64,000 nt of DNA from Prochlorococcus sp. AG-355-A09 (GTDB taxonomy: Bacteria > Cyanobacteriota > Cyanobacteriia > PCC-6307 > Cyanobiaceae): NCBI GenBank assembly GCA_003280995.1, contig QCDG01000011.1, positions 1 to 64,000 on the forward strand, written 5' to 3'. Position numbers and translations under genes: made by a program. The notes under the pieces were generated by a model. The model did no database searches. It was not told where the DNA came from and saw only the letters and a program-made list of their open reading frames with translations. Positions 1 through 9,342 of the stretch are shown piece by piece (the first letter of the stretch is position 1; each line of letters starts with the position of its first letter).

Positions 1-1273
1 GTTTTTCTTTGAGTAAATCGTTAGTTATTACTTCTGTTAATTTTTTAATATCTATTTGTTTTGAAGATTGAGAGATTGCATCTTCATAATCTTTCATTTT
101 TGAATCAATTTCATCTTGCTCAACTTTTATGTTTTCTGTTTCAGCTAATGCTTTTAAAGCTAAATTTCTTTGAACATTTTTTTCAGCTTGAGGCCTTGTG
201 GACTCTGCTAATGACTTTACTAATTCCGGAGTGAAAGTAGATTTAACATCAAGACCTTGTTGAGCGAATCTTTGAGCGGTTTGTTCAATATTATTCCTCA
301 CTTCTATATCAATCATAGATTTTGGAATTTCAGCAACCAATTCGTTGGTTAAGGCATCTAATAAAGCTTCAATTTTGATATCTTTTTGAGTTTTTTCAAA
401 ATTGTCTTTAAGTTGCTTTTCAATATCTTGCTTTAACTCTTTTAATGATTCTTTGTTGCCAGACTGTTTTGCAAAATCGTCATTAAGTTCAGGCAATTCT
501 TTTTCCTTAAGATCCTTAAGATTTACTTCAAAAATTGCTTCTTTGCCTCTTGAATCCTCATGAGAATAATCATCAGGAAATTTAAGGTTAAGTGTTTTAG
601 TATCACCAATTTTCATCTTTACGATTCCCTCAACGAAACCGGGAATCATTTTGTTCTTTTCTAACTCAAGATCCATTGATTCACTTGTTCCACCATCAAT
701 CTCTTTACCAGAATCTTTATATTTTCCTTTGAAACTAACTACAGCAATATCTCCTAATTTTGCTGCTCTATTGGTAACTGGAATAATGTTTGCAAACTGA
801 TTTCTAGATTTTTCTAGTGCTTCATCTATTGACTTAGGATCAAACTTTGTCTTTGATATTTCAACACTTAGTCCTTTGGATTTTTTAAGTTTTAATTCTG
901 GGGCAACATCAGTTTGAAGAGTAACCTTAAGTGATTTTTCAGGACTAAACTTTGCAAGTAAAGATTCAAATCCATCCACTAATTCTGGCTCACTTAGTGG
1001 CTCTATAGATTTTATTTTTAACGCTTCTTGCCATGATTTATCAATAATTTTTTCCAGAGCAGAAGCATGTAATTGTGTGATACCAATTCTTTGGATTAAG
1101 ACTTGTTTAGGAATCTTACCAAGTCTAAATCCCGGAATTTTAGCCGAACGACTGATAGAACTGATTGTTTCATTTACACACGTTTTGCATGTCTCAGATG
1201 GTATTTCTAATTCGAATGAAATTCTACTTTGAGGCAGAGGAGTTGTTTTGACTATTAGTGCATCTTTTGCCAT
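1..1273 (-). CDS. tig: Trigger factor, ribosome-associated chaperone (C-terminus cut by window edge)
   Basis: Trigger factor docks beside the ribosomal exit tunnel and shields nascent chains; it also carries a peptidyl-prolyl isomerase domain. The frame opens with ATG at 1273 (MAKDALIVKTT) and runs without a stop to position 1, giving 424 visible residues of a protein usually 450-480 long. The ribosome-binding signature GFRLGKIPK lies near residues 48-56, an FKBP-like segment follows at about 160-250, and the rest is the helical, Lys/Glu-rich C-terminal domain. It is divergent from asd across 124 bases. In many cyanobacteria clpP and clpX follow tig, but that side is outside the window. Identity is secure; only the missing C-terminus is uncertain. 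Confidence 0.96.
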   Translation of the reverse strand, partial: MAKDALIVKTTPLPQSRISFELEIPSETCKTCVNETISSISRSAKIPGFRLGKIPKQVLIQRIGITQLHASALEKIIDKSWQEALKIKSIEPLSEPELVDGFESLLAKFSPEKSLKVTLQTDVAPELKLKKSKGLSVEISKTKFDPKSIDEALEKSRNQFANIIPVTNRAAKLGDIAVVSFKGKYKDSGKEIDGGTSESMDLELEKNKMIPGFVEGIVKMKIGDTKTLNLKFPDDYSHEDSRGKEAIFEVNLKDLKEKELPELNDDFAKQSGNKESLKELKQDIEKQLKDNFEKTQKDIKIEALLDALTNELVAEIPKSMIDIEVRNNIEQTAQRFAQQGLDVKSTFTPELVKSLAESTRPQAEKNVQRNLALKALAETENIKVEQDEIDSKMKDYEDAISQSSKQIDIKKLTEVITNDLLKEK

Positions 1274-1397
1274 GTTTTTCTAAGTTATTACTATGAACCG
1301 AATCTTAATTATTTCACATTACGTGATTTCCTTGAAAGTTAATTTTTTGATAAAGTAAAAAAAATAGTCAATCTATTTATAAAAATCATTTTAAAGT

Positions 1398-2429
1398 GTG
1401 AGACAATCTCCGTATTTGCCTAATAGGCCATTAAAAGTTGCTGTTTTAGGTTCTTCAGGTGCTGTGGGGTCTGAATTGCTAAAAATTCTTGAACAACGTG
1501 ATTTCCCAATATCAGAATTGGTCTTGCTTTCATCAGAGCGGTCAGAAGGAAAAAAAATTATTTGGAAAGATGAAGAATTAGTTACAAAAAAAACAACTAA
1601 GGAAGAATTCAAGAATCTTGATTTAGTTTTGGCTTCAGCTGGCGGAAGTATTTCAAAAAAGTGGTTATCTACCATTATTGATCAAAATGCTTTACTGATA
1701 GATAATTCAAGTGCTTTCAGATTAGATAAGAACGTTCCTCTTATAGTCCCTGAAGTTAATGCTAGTGACGTACTTAATCATGATGGGGTAATAGCGAATC
1801 CAAACTGCACTACCATTTTGTTGACATTAGTTTTAGCTCCATTAAACAAACTTTCGACTATTCAAAGAGTTATTGTCTCAACATATCAATCTGTCAGTGG
1901 TGCAGGCCAACTGGCGATGGAGGAACTAAAACTTTTAACTGAACAATATCTTCAAGGAAATCCTCAAAAAAGTGAAGTTTTGCCATACTCCCTTGCTTTT
2001 AATTTGTTTTTACATAATTCCCCTATGCTTTCAAATAATTACTGCGAAGAAGAGATGAAAATGGTTAATGAGACAAGGAAAATATTGAATATTGCTGATT
2101 TAAAGCTCTCTGCTACATGTGTTCGAGTCCCAGTTCTGAGAGCACATTCTGAATCGATAAATATTGAATTTGCCGATGATGTTGAGCCTAATGATGCTCT
2201 TGAAGAATTAAAAAAATCTCCTGGAATTGAAATTATTGAGAATTACAAAAATAATAGATTTCCTATGCCAAATGACGTTATGGGAAGGGATAATGTTGCT
2301 GTTGGCAGGCTAAGAACTGATATAAGTCATCCTCATGGATTAGAATTATGGTTATGTGGAGATCAAATAAGAAAAGGAGCAGCTCTGAATGCTGTTCAAA
2401 TAGCTGAGTTATTAATTCCAAAAAAATGA
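1398..2429 (+). CDS. asd: Aspartate-semialdehyde dehydrogenase
   Basis: Reduces aspartyl phosphate to aspartate semialdehyde with NADPH, the branch-point step toward lysine/diaminopimelate, threonine and methionine. The 343-residue length is usual for the family. A nucleotide-binding loop GSSGAVG is at residues 18-24, and the catalytic cysteine is in NPNCTT (C137). The start is GTG at 1398: an in-frame TAA at 1392-1394 rules out an earlier start, and the GSSGAVG loop begins only 17 residues in. The stop overlaps the dapA start by 4 bases (ATGA), so the two genes are very probably translationally coupled and catalyse consecutive steps. Confidence 0.97.
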   Translation: MRQSPYLPNRPLKVAVLGSSGAVGSELLKILEQRDFPISELVLLSSERSEGKKIIWKDEELVTKKTTKEEFKNLDLVLASAGGSISKKWLSTIIDQNALLIDNSSAFRLDKNVPLIVPEVNASDVLNHDGVIANPNCTTILLTLVLAPLNKLSTIQRVIVSTYQSVSGAGQLAMEELKLLTEQYLQGNPQKSEVLPYSLAFNLFLHNSPMLSNNYCEEEMKMVNETRKILNIADLKLSATCVRVPVLRAHSESINIEFADDVEPNDALEELKKSPGIEIIENYKNNRFPMPNDVMGRDNVAVGRLRTDISHPHGLELWLCGDQIRKGAALNAVQIAELLIPKK

Positions 2430-3328
2430 TTACAGACAAAACTGAGTGTAATAATCCACTATTTGGAAGAATATTGACTGCAATGGTTACTCCATTCACT
2501 GAGAATGGAGATGTAGATTATGAACTTGCTATAAAACTTTCAAATTATCTTTTTGAGAACGGTTCTGATGGAATTGTGTTGTGCGGTACTACTGGAGAAT
2601 CTCCGACTCTTTCATGGGCGGAACAGCATGATTTATTTATTGCGGTCAAAGGATCTTTGGATGCAAGCTGTAAAGTAATAGTTGGCACTGGTAGCAATTG
2701 TACAAGCGAAGCTGTGGAAGCTACAAAAAAAGCTTACGACTCTGGTGCCGACGGTGCTTTAGTCGTTGTTCCTTATTACAATAAGCCGCCTCAAGAAGGT
2801 CTTTATAAACATTTCAGTTCTATTGCTAAATCTGCAAAGGATTTGCCTCTTATGCTTTACAACATTCCTGGCAGGACTGGATGCAATTTATTACCTGATA
2901 CTGTGAAGAAACTTATGGATTTCTCAAATATTCTCAGTATTAAAGCTGCAAGCGGTAGAATAGAAGAAGTAACAGAACTTAGAGCTATTTGTGGCTCCGA
3001 ACTCTCTGTATATAGTGGCGACGATTCATTGTTGCTTCCAATGTTATCTGTAGGTGCTGTAGGAGTAGTAAGTGTTGCAAGTCATTTAGTTGGATTGCAA
3101 TTGAAAGATATGATTCATTCTTTTCAAAGTGGAAAAGTTTCCAATGCTCTTGCTATTCATGAAAAACTTCAGCCTCTTTTCAAAGCACTATTTATGACTA
3201 CTAATCCAATCCCAATTAAAGCTGCTTTGGAGCTATCGGGATGGGATGTAGGTAATCCTAGAAGTCCTTTGTCACCTTTAAACAATGACATGAAAAAGCA
3301 ACTATCTTTTATCCTGAATTCCCTATAA
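2426..3328 (+). CDS. dapA: 4-hydroxy-tetrahydrodipicolinate synthase
   Basis: Condenses pyruvate with aspartate semialdehyde, the first committed step to diaminopimelate (peptidoglycan) and lysine. At 300 residues it is a normal-length (beta/alpha)8 enzyme. Visible active-site parts are the GTTGES loop (residues 54-59), the catalytic tyrosine in YNIPGRT (Y145) and the Schiff-base lysine in SIKAASG (K173). It overlaps asd by 4 bases and is followed 80 bases later by RNase J in the same direction. A short perfect palindrome sits on its stop codon (separate entry). Confidence 0.97.
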   Translation: MITDKTECNNPLFGRILTAMVTPFTENGDVDYELAIKLSNYLFENGSDGIVLCGTTGESPTLSWAEQHDLFIAVKGSLDASCKVIVGTGSNCTSEAVEATKKAYDSGADGALVVVPYYNKPPQEGLYKHFSSIAKSAKDLPLMLYNIPGRTGCNLLPDTVKKLMDFSNILSIKAASGRIEEVTELRAICGSELSVYSGDDSLLLPMLSVGAVGVVSVASHLVGLQLKDMIHSFQSGKVSNALAIHEKLQPLFKALFMTTNPIPIKAALELSGWDVGNPRSPLSPLNNDMKKQLSFILNSL

Positions 3329-3333
3329 TAGGG
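3321..3333. repeat. Short palindrome over the dapA stop codon
   Basis: CCCTA-TAA-TAGGG is a perfect inverted repeat with 5-base arms and the dapA stop codon as its 3-base loop. The downstream sequence is AT-rich but lacks a clean T-run, so it is at best a weak hairpin or mRNA 3'-end stabiliser before the RNase J gene. The repeat is seen; its function is inferred. Confidence 0.4.
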
Positions 3334-3408
3334 ATTATATTTCACTTGATAATTAAATTTAAATAAACCTTATTTGATTACAAGCAGGCCTTCATAAATT
3401 TCAAAATT

Positions 3409-5397
3409 ATGCAATCAAGTACAAATTCAACTGTAAATAGATCTACTCATGATTCATCTAGATCTAAAAGTAATACTCCAGCTCTACGAGTAATACCTCT
3501 TGGAGGATTACATGAAATAGGAAAAAACACTTGCGTTTTTGAATATGGTGATGAATTAATGCTTGTTGATGCTGGCTTAGCTTTCCCATCTGATGGTATG
3601 CATGGCGTAAACGTTGTTATGCCTGATACAACTTTTTTAAAAGAAAATCAAAGAAGAATAAAAGGAATGATTGTCACTCACGGGCATGAAGATCACATTG
3701 GAGGTATTTCTCATCATCTAAAGCATTTTAATATTCCCATTATTTATGGCCCAAGACTGGCAATGTCAATGCTTAGAGGAAAAATGGAGGAAGCAGGGGT
3801 ATCTGATAGAACAACCATACAGACAGTAAATCCCAGAGATGTTGTAAAAGTAGGACAACATTTTTCTGTTGAATTTATTCGAAATACCCATTCTATTTGC
3901 GATAGCTTTTCTTTAGCAGTTACAACACCTGTTGGCACAATTATTTTTACGGGAGATTTTAAGTTTGATCATATGCCAGTAGATGGAGAGCAATTTGATA
4001 TTGAAAGAATGGTGCATTACGGAGAGAAGGGTGTTTTATGCATGTTCAGTGATTCTACTAATGCCGAAGTTCCAGGTTTTTGCCCTTCTGAGAAGACTAT
4101 CTATCCCTCTTTAGAAAAACATATTGCAGAGGCAAAAGAACGAGTTATCCTTACCACTTTTGCTAGTTCTGTGCATAGAGTGACAATGATCTTAGAATTG
4201 GCAATGAAACATGGAAGAAAGGTCGGTTTGTTAGGTAGATCGATGATAAATGTTATTGCTAAGGCAAGAGATATTGGTTATATGAAATGCCCAGATGATT
4301 TGTTTGTTCCTATCAAGCAAATTAGAGATTTGCCAGATAGGGAGACCTTATTATTAATGACGGGTAGTCAAGGAGAACCCCTAGCAGCGTTAAGCAGAAT
4401 CTCTCGTGGTGAACATCAGCATGTTCGTCTTAAGACTACTGATACTGTAATATTTTCAGCCAGCCCAATTCCTGGTAATACTATTTCTGTTGTTAATACA
4501 ATAGATAGATTAATGAAACTCGGAGCAAAGGTTGTTTATGGAAAGGGTGAGAATATTCATGTTTCTGGTCATGGTTTTCAAGAAGATCAAAAGTTAATGT
4601 TGGCACTCGCAAAACCTAAGTTTTTTGTCCCTGTTCATGGAGAACATAGAATGCTTGTTTGTCATGGGAAGAGTGCACAAACTATGGGGGTTCCAAAGGA
4701 CAATATCTTAATTATTGAAAATGGAGATGTAGTTGAGTTAACACCTAATTCTATTCAAAAGGGTGATCCTGTAAAAGCTGGTGTTGAACTGCTTGATAAC
4801 TCACGAAATGGGATAGTAGATGCTCGAGTATTAAAGGAAAGGCAGCAATTAGCTGGAGATGGAGTAGTCACTGTTTTAGCTCCTATTAGTACAGATGGGA
4901 AGATGGTTGCGCCCCCTAGAGTTAATTTGAGAGGAGTTGTTACTACTGCAGAGCCAAGAAAAATGTCTATGTGGACAGAACGAGAAATAAGCTGGGTCTT
5001 AGAAAATAGATGGAAGCAATTATCTAGACAAACTGGGCCGAATAATTTTGAGGTAGATTGGATTGGTGTACAAAGGGAAATTGAAAATGGTTTATCGAGA
5101 AGAATGAGAAGAGAATTACAAGTTGAACCACTTATTTTGTGTTTAGTTCAACCTGCTCCAAGTGGAACTCGTGCTTATATTCCAAAGATTACCGAAGAGC
5201 AAAATTTCTCCAACAGAAATAGAAATAATAATAATTTCCATAAGAAATCTAACAATAATAATCATCCTAATAGTTCAAATAACTCACACAATACCCAAAA
5301 AAGTCCAAAAGTATCACAGAATCCATCAGCTGAGACTGCTACAGAAGATTCATTTGAAGGTAGAACAAGAAGAAGAAGATCTGCTGTAACATCTTAA
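3409..5397 (+). CDS. rnj: Ribonuclease J with Asn-rich, Arg-ending C-terminal tail
   Basis: A metallo-beta-lactamase/beta-CASP nuclease that acts as endo- and 5'-exonuclease in mRNA turnover and rRNA processing. The zinc motif HGHEDH is at residues 91-96, followed by the beta-CASP region and a C-terminal domain. The 662-residue length exceeds the roughly 555 of Bacillus RNase J because of a tail. From about residue 594 the chain becomes low-complexity, with runs of Asn at about 599-630, then an acidic patch, and ends in TRRRRSA close to the C-terminus (arginines 654-657). The first about 25 residues are Ser/Thr-rich and probably disordered. Its stop codon overlaps the convergent tilS stop. 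Enzyme identity is secure; the tail's role is open. Confidence 0.95.
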   Translation: MQSSTNSTVNRSTHDSSRSKSNTPALRVIPLGGLHEIGKNTCVFEYGDELMLVDAGLAFPSDGMHGVNVVMPDTTFLKENQRRIKGMIVTHGHEDHIGGISHHLKHFNIPIIYGPRLAMSMLRGKMEEAGVSDRTTIQTVNPRDVVKVGQHFSVEFIRNTHSICDSFSLAVTTPVGTIIFTGDFKFDHMPVDGEQFDIERMVHYGEKGVLCMFSDSTNAEVPGFCPSEKTIYPSLEKHIAEAKERVILTTFASSVHRVTMILELAMKHGRKVGLLGRSMINVIAKARDIGYMKCPDDLFVPIKQIRDLPDRETLLLMTGSQGEPLAALSRISRGEHQHVRLKTTDTVIFSASPIPGNTISVVNTIDRLMKLGAKVVYGKGENIHVSGHGFQEDQKLMLALAKPKFFVPVHGEHRMLVCHGKSAQTMGVPKDNILIIENGDVVELTPNSIQKGDPVKAGVELLDNSRNGIVDARVLKERQQLAGDGVVTVLAPISTDGKMVAPPRVNLRGVVTTAEPRKMSMWTEREISWVLENRWKQLSRQTGPNNFEVDWIGVQREIENGLSRRMRRELQVEPLILCLVQPAPSGTRAYIPKITEEQNFSNRNRNNNNFHKKSNNNNHPNSSNNSHNTQKSPKVSQNPSAETATEDSFEGRTRRRRSAVTS

Positions 5398-6404
5398 CTT
5401 TTTTCAAAATTTATATAGTTTTTATTCCAAACAATTTTTAAAAACTCTTGAAGATTAATTTGACCTTTATTTTTTTCATAAATTGAAGTTGCTAATTTTG
5501 TCAGATTTTTAGAACTACATTGCTTTGGAGATATTTCTTTTAAAAATCTATTTAAAATTGTGCACCTCGCTTCAATACACATACCATTTAGGAGATTCCT
5601 ATCGATACCTTTAACATCTTTACAATAAAAATACGCTAGTTCACTTAGATCATTACGTTCATTATTGTATTTGCTCATCTTTTGAGAAAAATTATTTATC
5701 CTTTCAGAACAACCAGGATAGAGGACTTCTAAGGTTGGGATAATTTTTTTTCTTACTAAATTTCTTTTTAATTTAAGATCTGAATTTGTAGGATCTTCCC
5801 AGACTGGGATCTTCATTTCATTGCAAAATTGTTTTGTATCTTCCCTACTGAAAATTAATATTGGTCTTATTAAATAGATTTGATTTTCTATTAATCTTTT
5901 ACTCTCAATATTACTCAGACCTGCAAAATTGCTTCCTCTAGATAAATTGAGGATAAATGTTTCTGCATTATCACTACTCGTGTGACCAGTTAGCAAATAA
6001 ATATTATGTTTTTCCTGGTTTTTATTTAATAAAGTTTTGGCTCTTTCACATAATTTTTTATATCTCCATTCTCGTGCTTTTTCTTCTGAAGAAATATCTT
6101 CTTTATTTGCTTGATCAAAAGAGAATGAAATATTTTTATCTTCGCAATAATCTTTTAATTCAAGAGCATATAGTGATGATTTTTCGTGCCACTGATGATC
6201 CCCATGCCAAACACTAATAGACCAATTATGTAGTTTTTTTAGGTCATTAATTAGGGTTAATAAGGCCATTGAGTCTTGCCCCCCGGAAACACTTATTAAA
6301 ATGTTGGATCCTTTGGGAATTAATATTTTTTTGGCAAGAATCTCCTTATGAAGCTGATGATGCCATGATGACCAATTTTTCTGACTTAATTTTTTATCAG
6401 TCAT
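5394..6404 (-). CDS. tilS: tRNA(Ile)-lysidine synthetase
   Basis: Modifies C34 of tRNA-Ile(CAU) to lysidine with ATP and lysine so that AUA is read as isoleucine. The N-terminal PP-loop ATPase motif SGGQDS is at residues 40-45, and the supporting motif GHTSSDNAET follows further on. The 336-residue length fits the shorter cyanobacterial form, with a reduced C-terminal part compared with Escherichia coli. It is convergent with RNase J, sharing overlapping stop codons at 5394-5397, and divergent from the ycf23-like gene. Confidence 0.95.
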   Translation of the reverse strand: MTDKKLSQKNWSSWHHQLHKEILAKKILIPKGSNILISVSGGQDSMALLTLINDLKKLHNWSISVWHGDHQWHEKSSLYALELKDYCEDKNISFSFDQANKEDISSEEKAREWRYKKLCERAKTLLNKNQEKHNIYLLTGHTSSDNAETFILNLSRGSNFAGLSNIESKRLIENQIYLIRPILIFSREDTKQFCNEMKIPVWEDPTNSDLKLKRNLVRKKIIPTLEVLYPGCSERINNFSQKMSKYNNERNDLSELAYFYCKDVKGIDRNLLNGMCIEARCTILNRFLKEISPKQCSSKNLTKLATSIYEKNKGQINLQEFLKIVWNKNYINFEKS

Positions 6405-6423
6405 TTTGTGTTGCTCAGATAAT

Positions 6424-6456
6424 ATTTTTTAAAAAATGCACTGTTTTACTAAAACA
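6424..6456. repeat. Two palindromes between tilS and the ycf23-like gene
   Basis: Within the 85-base divergent gap there is a perfect 14-base palindrome (six T then six A, flanked by A and T, 6424-6437) and a second inverted repeat TGTTTTA-C-TAAAACA (6442-6456). They are candidate operator or promoter-bending sites, but short AT palindromes are common by chance in DNA of this composition. Confidence 0.35.
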
Positions 6457-6489
6457 ATGTCACAATCGGGTAATAAATTCATTAAGTAA

Positions 6490-7266
6490 ATGAGTCTGAT
6501 TAATCTTTTGCCACAAAAAATCAAAGAAGAGTTGAGAAGCAAATCCTTACTCAAAGTTATTTCAGGATTGAATAATTTCGATGTTCAGTCTGTGAAAATA
6601 ATTGTTGAGGCTGCTTCATTAGGAGGTGCAGATCTTGTCGATATTGCTTGTAAACCTGAACTCGTTGATTTAGCACTTAAAAATTCAACACTACCAGTTT
6701 GTGTTAGTTCAGTAGTGCCTCGATCTTTTCAAGATTGTGTAAAAGCAGGAGCATCATTAATTGAGATAGGAAATTACGATACTTTTTATGAAAAAGGCAT
6801 TCATTTTTCAGATAAAAAAGTTTTAAACATTACTAAAGAGACGAGGGATTTATTGCCTAATTTTCCTTTATCAGTAACTGTTCCTCATACTATGCCTATC
6901 GATAAACAAGTTGATCTTGCTGTAAAGCTAGTGGAAGAAGGCGTTGATATTATTCAAACAGAAGGTGGTACCAGTTCTACTCCTTACTCTCCAGGAATTC
7001 AAGGTTTTTTTGAAAAATCAGTACCAACTCTTGCATCTACTTATGCTATTCATCAAGAATTTAAGAAACAATCTCTTAATATACCAATCATGAGTGCCTC
7101 TGGATTAAGCCAAGTAACTTGTCCACTAGCAATATCCTCTGGAGCCTCAGCAGTTGGAGTTGGATCTGTGGTTAATAAATTAGATGATTTTATTTCAATG
7201 GTTGCGGTTGTTAGAGGCTTAAAAGAATCTTTGAAAAATTCAATAATTGGAGAAAAAATTTCTTAG
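6490..7266 (+). CDS. ycf23: Ycf23-like (DUF561) TIM-barrel protein of unknown function
   Basis: Resembles the Ycf23/DUF561 family found in cyanobacteria and red-lineage plastids. The 258 residues show the alternating strand/helix pattern and the glycine-rich C-terminal phosphate-binding-like segments (for example ASGLSQ and VGVGSVV near residues 205-230) of a (beta/alpha)8 barrel related to FMN- or phosphate-binding enzymes. No reaction is established for the family that I know of. It starts with ATG and lies 26 bases ahead of uvrB on the same strand, so the two may be co-transcribed. Family assignment is good; function is unknown. Confidence 0.8.
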   Translation: MSLINLLPQKIKEELRSKSLLKVISGLNNFDVQSVKIIVEAASLGGADLVDIACKPELVDLALKNSTLPVCVSSVVPRSFQDCVKAGASLIEIGNYDTFYEKGIHFSDKKVLNITKETRDLLPNFPLSVTVPHTMPIDKQVDLAVKLVEEGVDIIQTEGGTSSTPYSPGIQGFFEKSVPTLASTYAIHQEFKKQSLNIPIMSASGLSQVTCPLAISSGASAVGVGSVVNKLDDFISMVAVVRGLKESLKNSIIGEKIS

Positions 7267-7295
7267 TATAGCATTATCCTTTAGCTATTAGCTTG

Positions 7296-9335
7296 ATGAA
7301 CAACTATAAGCTTCAAGCTCCTTACGAACCAAATGGAGATCAACCAGAAGCTATTAAAAAATTAGTTAAAGGCGTTAATAGTGGGAAAGAGTTTCAGACT
7401 CTTTTAGGAGCTACTGGAACTGGTAAAACATTTACTATTGCGAATGTAATTCAACAAACAGGAAGACCAGCACTTGTATTAGCCCATAACAAAACGTTAG
7501 CTGCACAACTATGTAATGAATTAAGGGAATTTTTTCCAAAAAATGCCGTTGAGTACTTCATTTCTTACTACGATTATTATCAACCAGAAGCTTATGTACC
7601 TGTAAGTGATACTTATATAGCCAAAACTGCTTCAATTAATGAAGAAATAGATATGCTTAGGCATTCTGCAACACGTTCATTATTTGAAAGAAAAGATGTA
7701 ATTGTTGTAGCCTCAATAAGTTGTATTTATGGTCTTGGTATACCGAGTGAGTATTTAAAAGCTGCAGTTAAATTTGAAGTGGGAAAATCAATAAATTTAC
7801 GTTCTTCTTTGAGGTCTCTCGTTGAAAATCAATATACTAGAAATGATATTGAAATTTCTAGAGGTAGATTCAGAATTAAAGGTGATGTTTTAGAAATTGG
7901 TCCAGCTTATGAAGATAGATTAATAAGAATCGAATTTTTTGGTGATGAAGTTGAGGCTATTAGATATGTTGACCCTACTACAGGAGAAATACTTGAAAGT
8001 TTGGAACAAGTTAGTGTTTACCCAGCGAAGCATTTTGTGACTCCAAAAGAAAGACTTGAGAGTGCAATAAGTGCAATTAGAAGTGAATTAAAAACTCAAC
8101 TCGATAAATTTACGTATGAAGGAAAATTATTAGAGGCTCAACGTCTAGAACAACGAACAAAATATGATTTAGAAATGCTTAAAGAGGTTGGTTATTGTAA
8201 TGGAGTTGAGAACTATGCTCGACATTTATCAGGCAGGGAGGAAGGTTCACCGCCAGAATGCTTAATAGATTACTTTCCCAAAGATTGGTTATTGGTAGTT
8301 GATGAAAGTCATGTAACATGTCCTCAACTTCATGCGATGTACAACGGTGATCAATCTAGAAAAAAAGTTTTAATAGATCATGGTTTTAGATTGCCAAGTG
8401 CTGCAGATAATAGACCTTTAAAATGTGAAGAGTTTTGGGAAAAATCAAAACAGACATTATTTATAAGTGCAACTCCCGGTCAGTGGGAATTAGATCAATG
8501 TGATGGTGAATTTATTGAGCAAGTTATAAGACCAACAGGGGTATTAGACCCTGTAATTGATGTAAGGCCTAGTGAGGGCCAAATAGAAGATCTGTTATCT
8601 GAAATAAGAATTAGAGCTGAAAAGAATCAAAGAGTGCTAGTAACAACACTTACTAAGAGAATGGCTGAAGATCTAACTGATTTTTTATCTGAAAATAAAG
8701 TAAGAGTTAGATATTTGCATTCCGAAATCCATTCAATTGAAAGAATTGAAATTATTCAAGACCTTAGAATGGGCGAATATGATGTTTTGGTAGGAGTTAA
8801 TTTATTAAGAGAGGGACTAGATCTTCCAGAAGTATCCTTAGTAGCCATTTTAGATGCTGATAAAGAAGGTTTTCTGAGGGCAGAAAGGTCATTGATTCAA
8901 ACAATAGGAAGAGCTGCCAGACATGTTGAAGGTGTTGCCTTGCTTTATGCAGATAACTTCACAGATTCAATGAAAAGAGCAATATCTGAAACTGATAGAA
9001 GAAGAACTATTCAAAAAAAATATAACCAAGTCAATGGTATTACTCCAAAACCTGCAGGCAAAAAAATAGAAAATTCAATATTATCTTTTCTAGAACTTTC
9101 CAGAAAACTTGATGCTGGTGGTTTATCTAAAGATTTAATAAATATAGTTAATAACAAAACTGACGCAATTCTCAGCTCCAGTGATAATCAATGTTTGCTC
9201 GAAGAATTGCCTGACTTAATAGAAAAGTTAGAAATTAAAATGAAAGACGCTGCAAAAGAGTTAAATTTTGAAGAAGCAGCAAATTTGAGGGATAGAATCA
9301 AAAAATTAAGACAAAAATTGGCGAGAAATAATTAA
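7296..9335 (+). CDS. uvrB: UvrABC system protein B (excision repair helicase)
   Basis: The damage-verification subunit of nucleotide excision repair; it receives DNA from UvrA and recruits UvrC. The Walker A motif GATGTGKT is at residues 38-45, the Tyr-rich beta-hairpin used to probe DNA ([10 protein letters not shown]) is near residue 90, helicase motifs including the DEADs-like VVDESH follow, and a C-terminal UVR domain ([11 protein letters not shown]) makes the UvrC contact. At 679 residues it is full length. An in-frame TTG lies one codon upstream at 7293; the ATG at 7296 is the better start. It is convergent with lysC, 7 bases away. Confidence 0.97.
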   Translation: MNNYKLQAPYEPNGDQPEAIKKLVKGVNSGKEFQTLLGATGTGKTFTIANVIQQTGRPALVLAHNKTLAAQLCNELREFFPKNAVEYFISYYDYYQPEAYVPVSDTYIAKTASINEEIDMLRHSATRSLFERKDVIVVASISCIYGLGIPSEYLKAAVKFEVGKSINLRSSLRSLVENQYTRNDIEISRGRFRIKGDVLEIGPAYEDRLIRIEFFGDEVEAIRYVDPTTGEILESLEQVSVYPAKHFVTPKERLESAISAIRSELKTQLDKFTYEGKLLEAQRLEQRTKYDLEMLKEVGYCNGVENYARHLSGREEGSPPECLIDYFPKDWLLVVDESHVTCPQLHAMYNGDQSRKKVLIDHGFRLPSAADNRPLKCEEFWEKSKQTLFISATPGQWELDQCDGEFIEQVIRPTGVLDPVIDVRPSEGQIEDLLSEIRIRAEKNQRVLVTTLTKRMAEDLTDFLSENKVRVRYLHSEIHSIERIEIIQDLRMGEYDVLVGVNLLREGLDLPEVSLVAILDADKEGFLRAERSLIQTIGRAARHVEGVALLYADNFTDSMKRAISETDRRRTIQKKYNQVNGITPKPAGKKIENSILSFLELSRKLDAGGLSKDLINIVNNKTDAILSSSDNQCLLEELPDLIEKLEIKMKDAAKELNFEEAANLRDRIKKLRQKLARNN

Positions 9336-9342
9336 AAAGAAC

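Noticed and set aside
1391..1675. A 94-residue minus-strand frame over the start of asd
   Set aside because: It is antisense to the conserved nucleotide-binding region of asd and shows no family motif.
5162..5389. A 75-residue plus-strand frame in the RNase J tail
   Set aside because: It is an alternate-frame reading of the Asn-rich coding repeat, rich in Ile because of AAT/ATA codons; not a gene.
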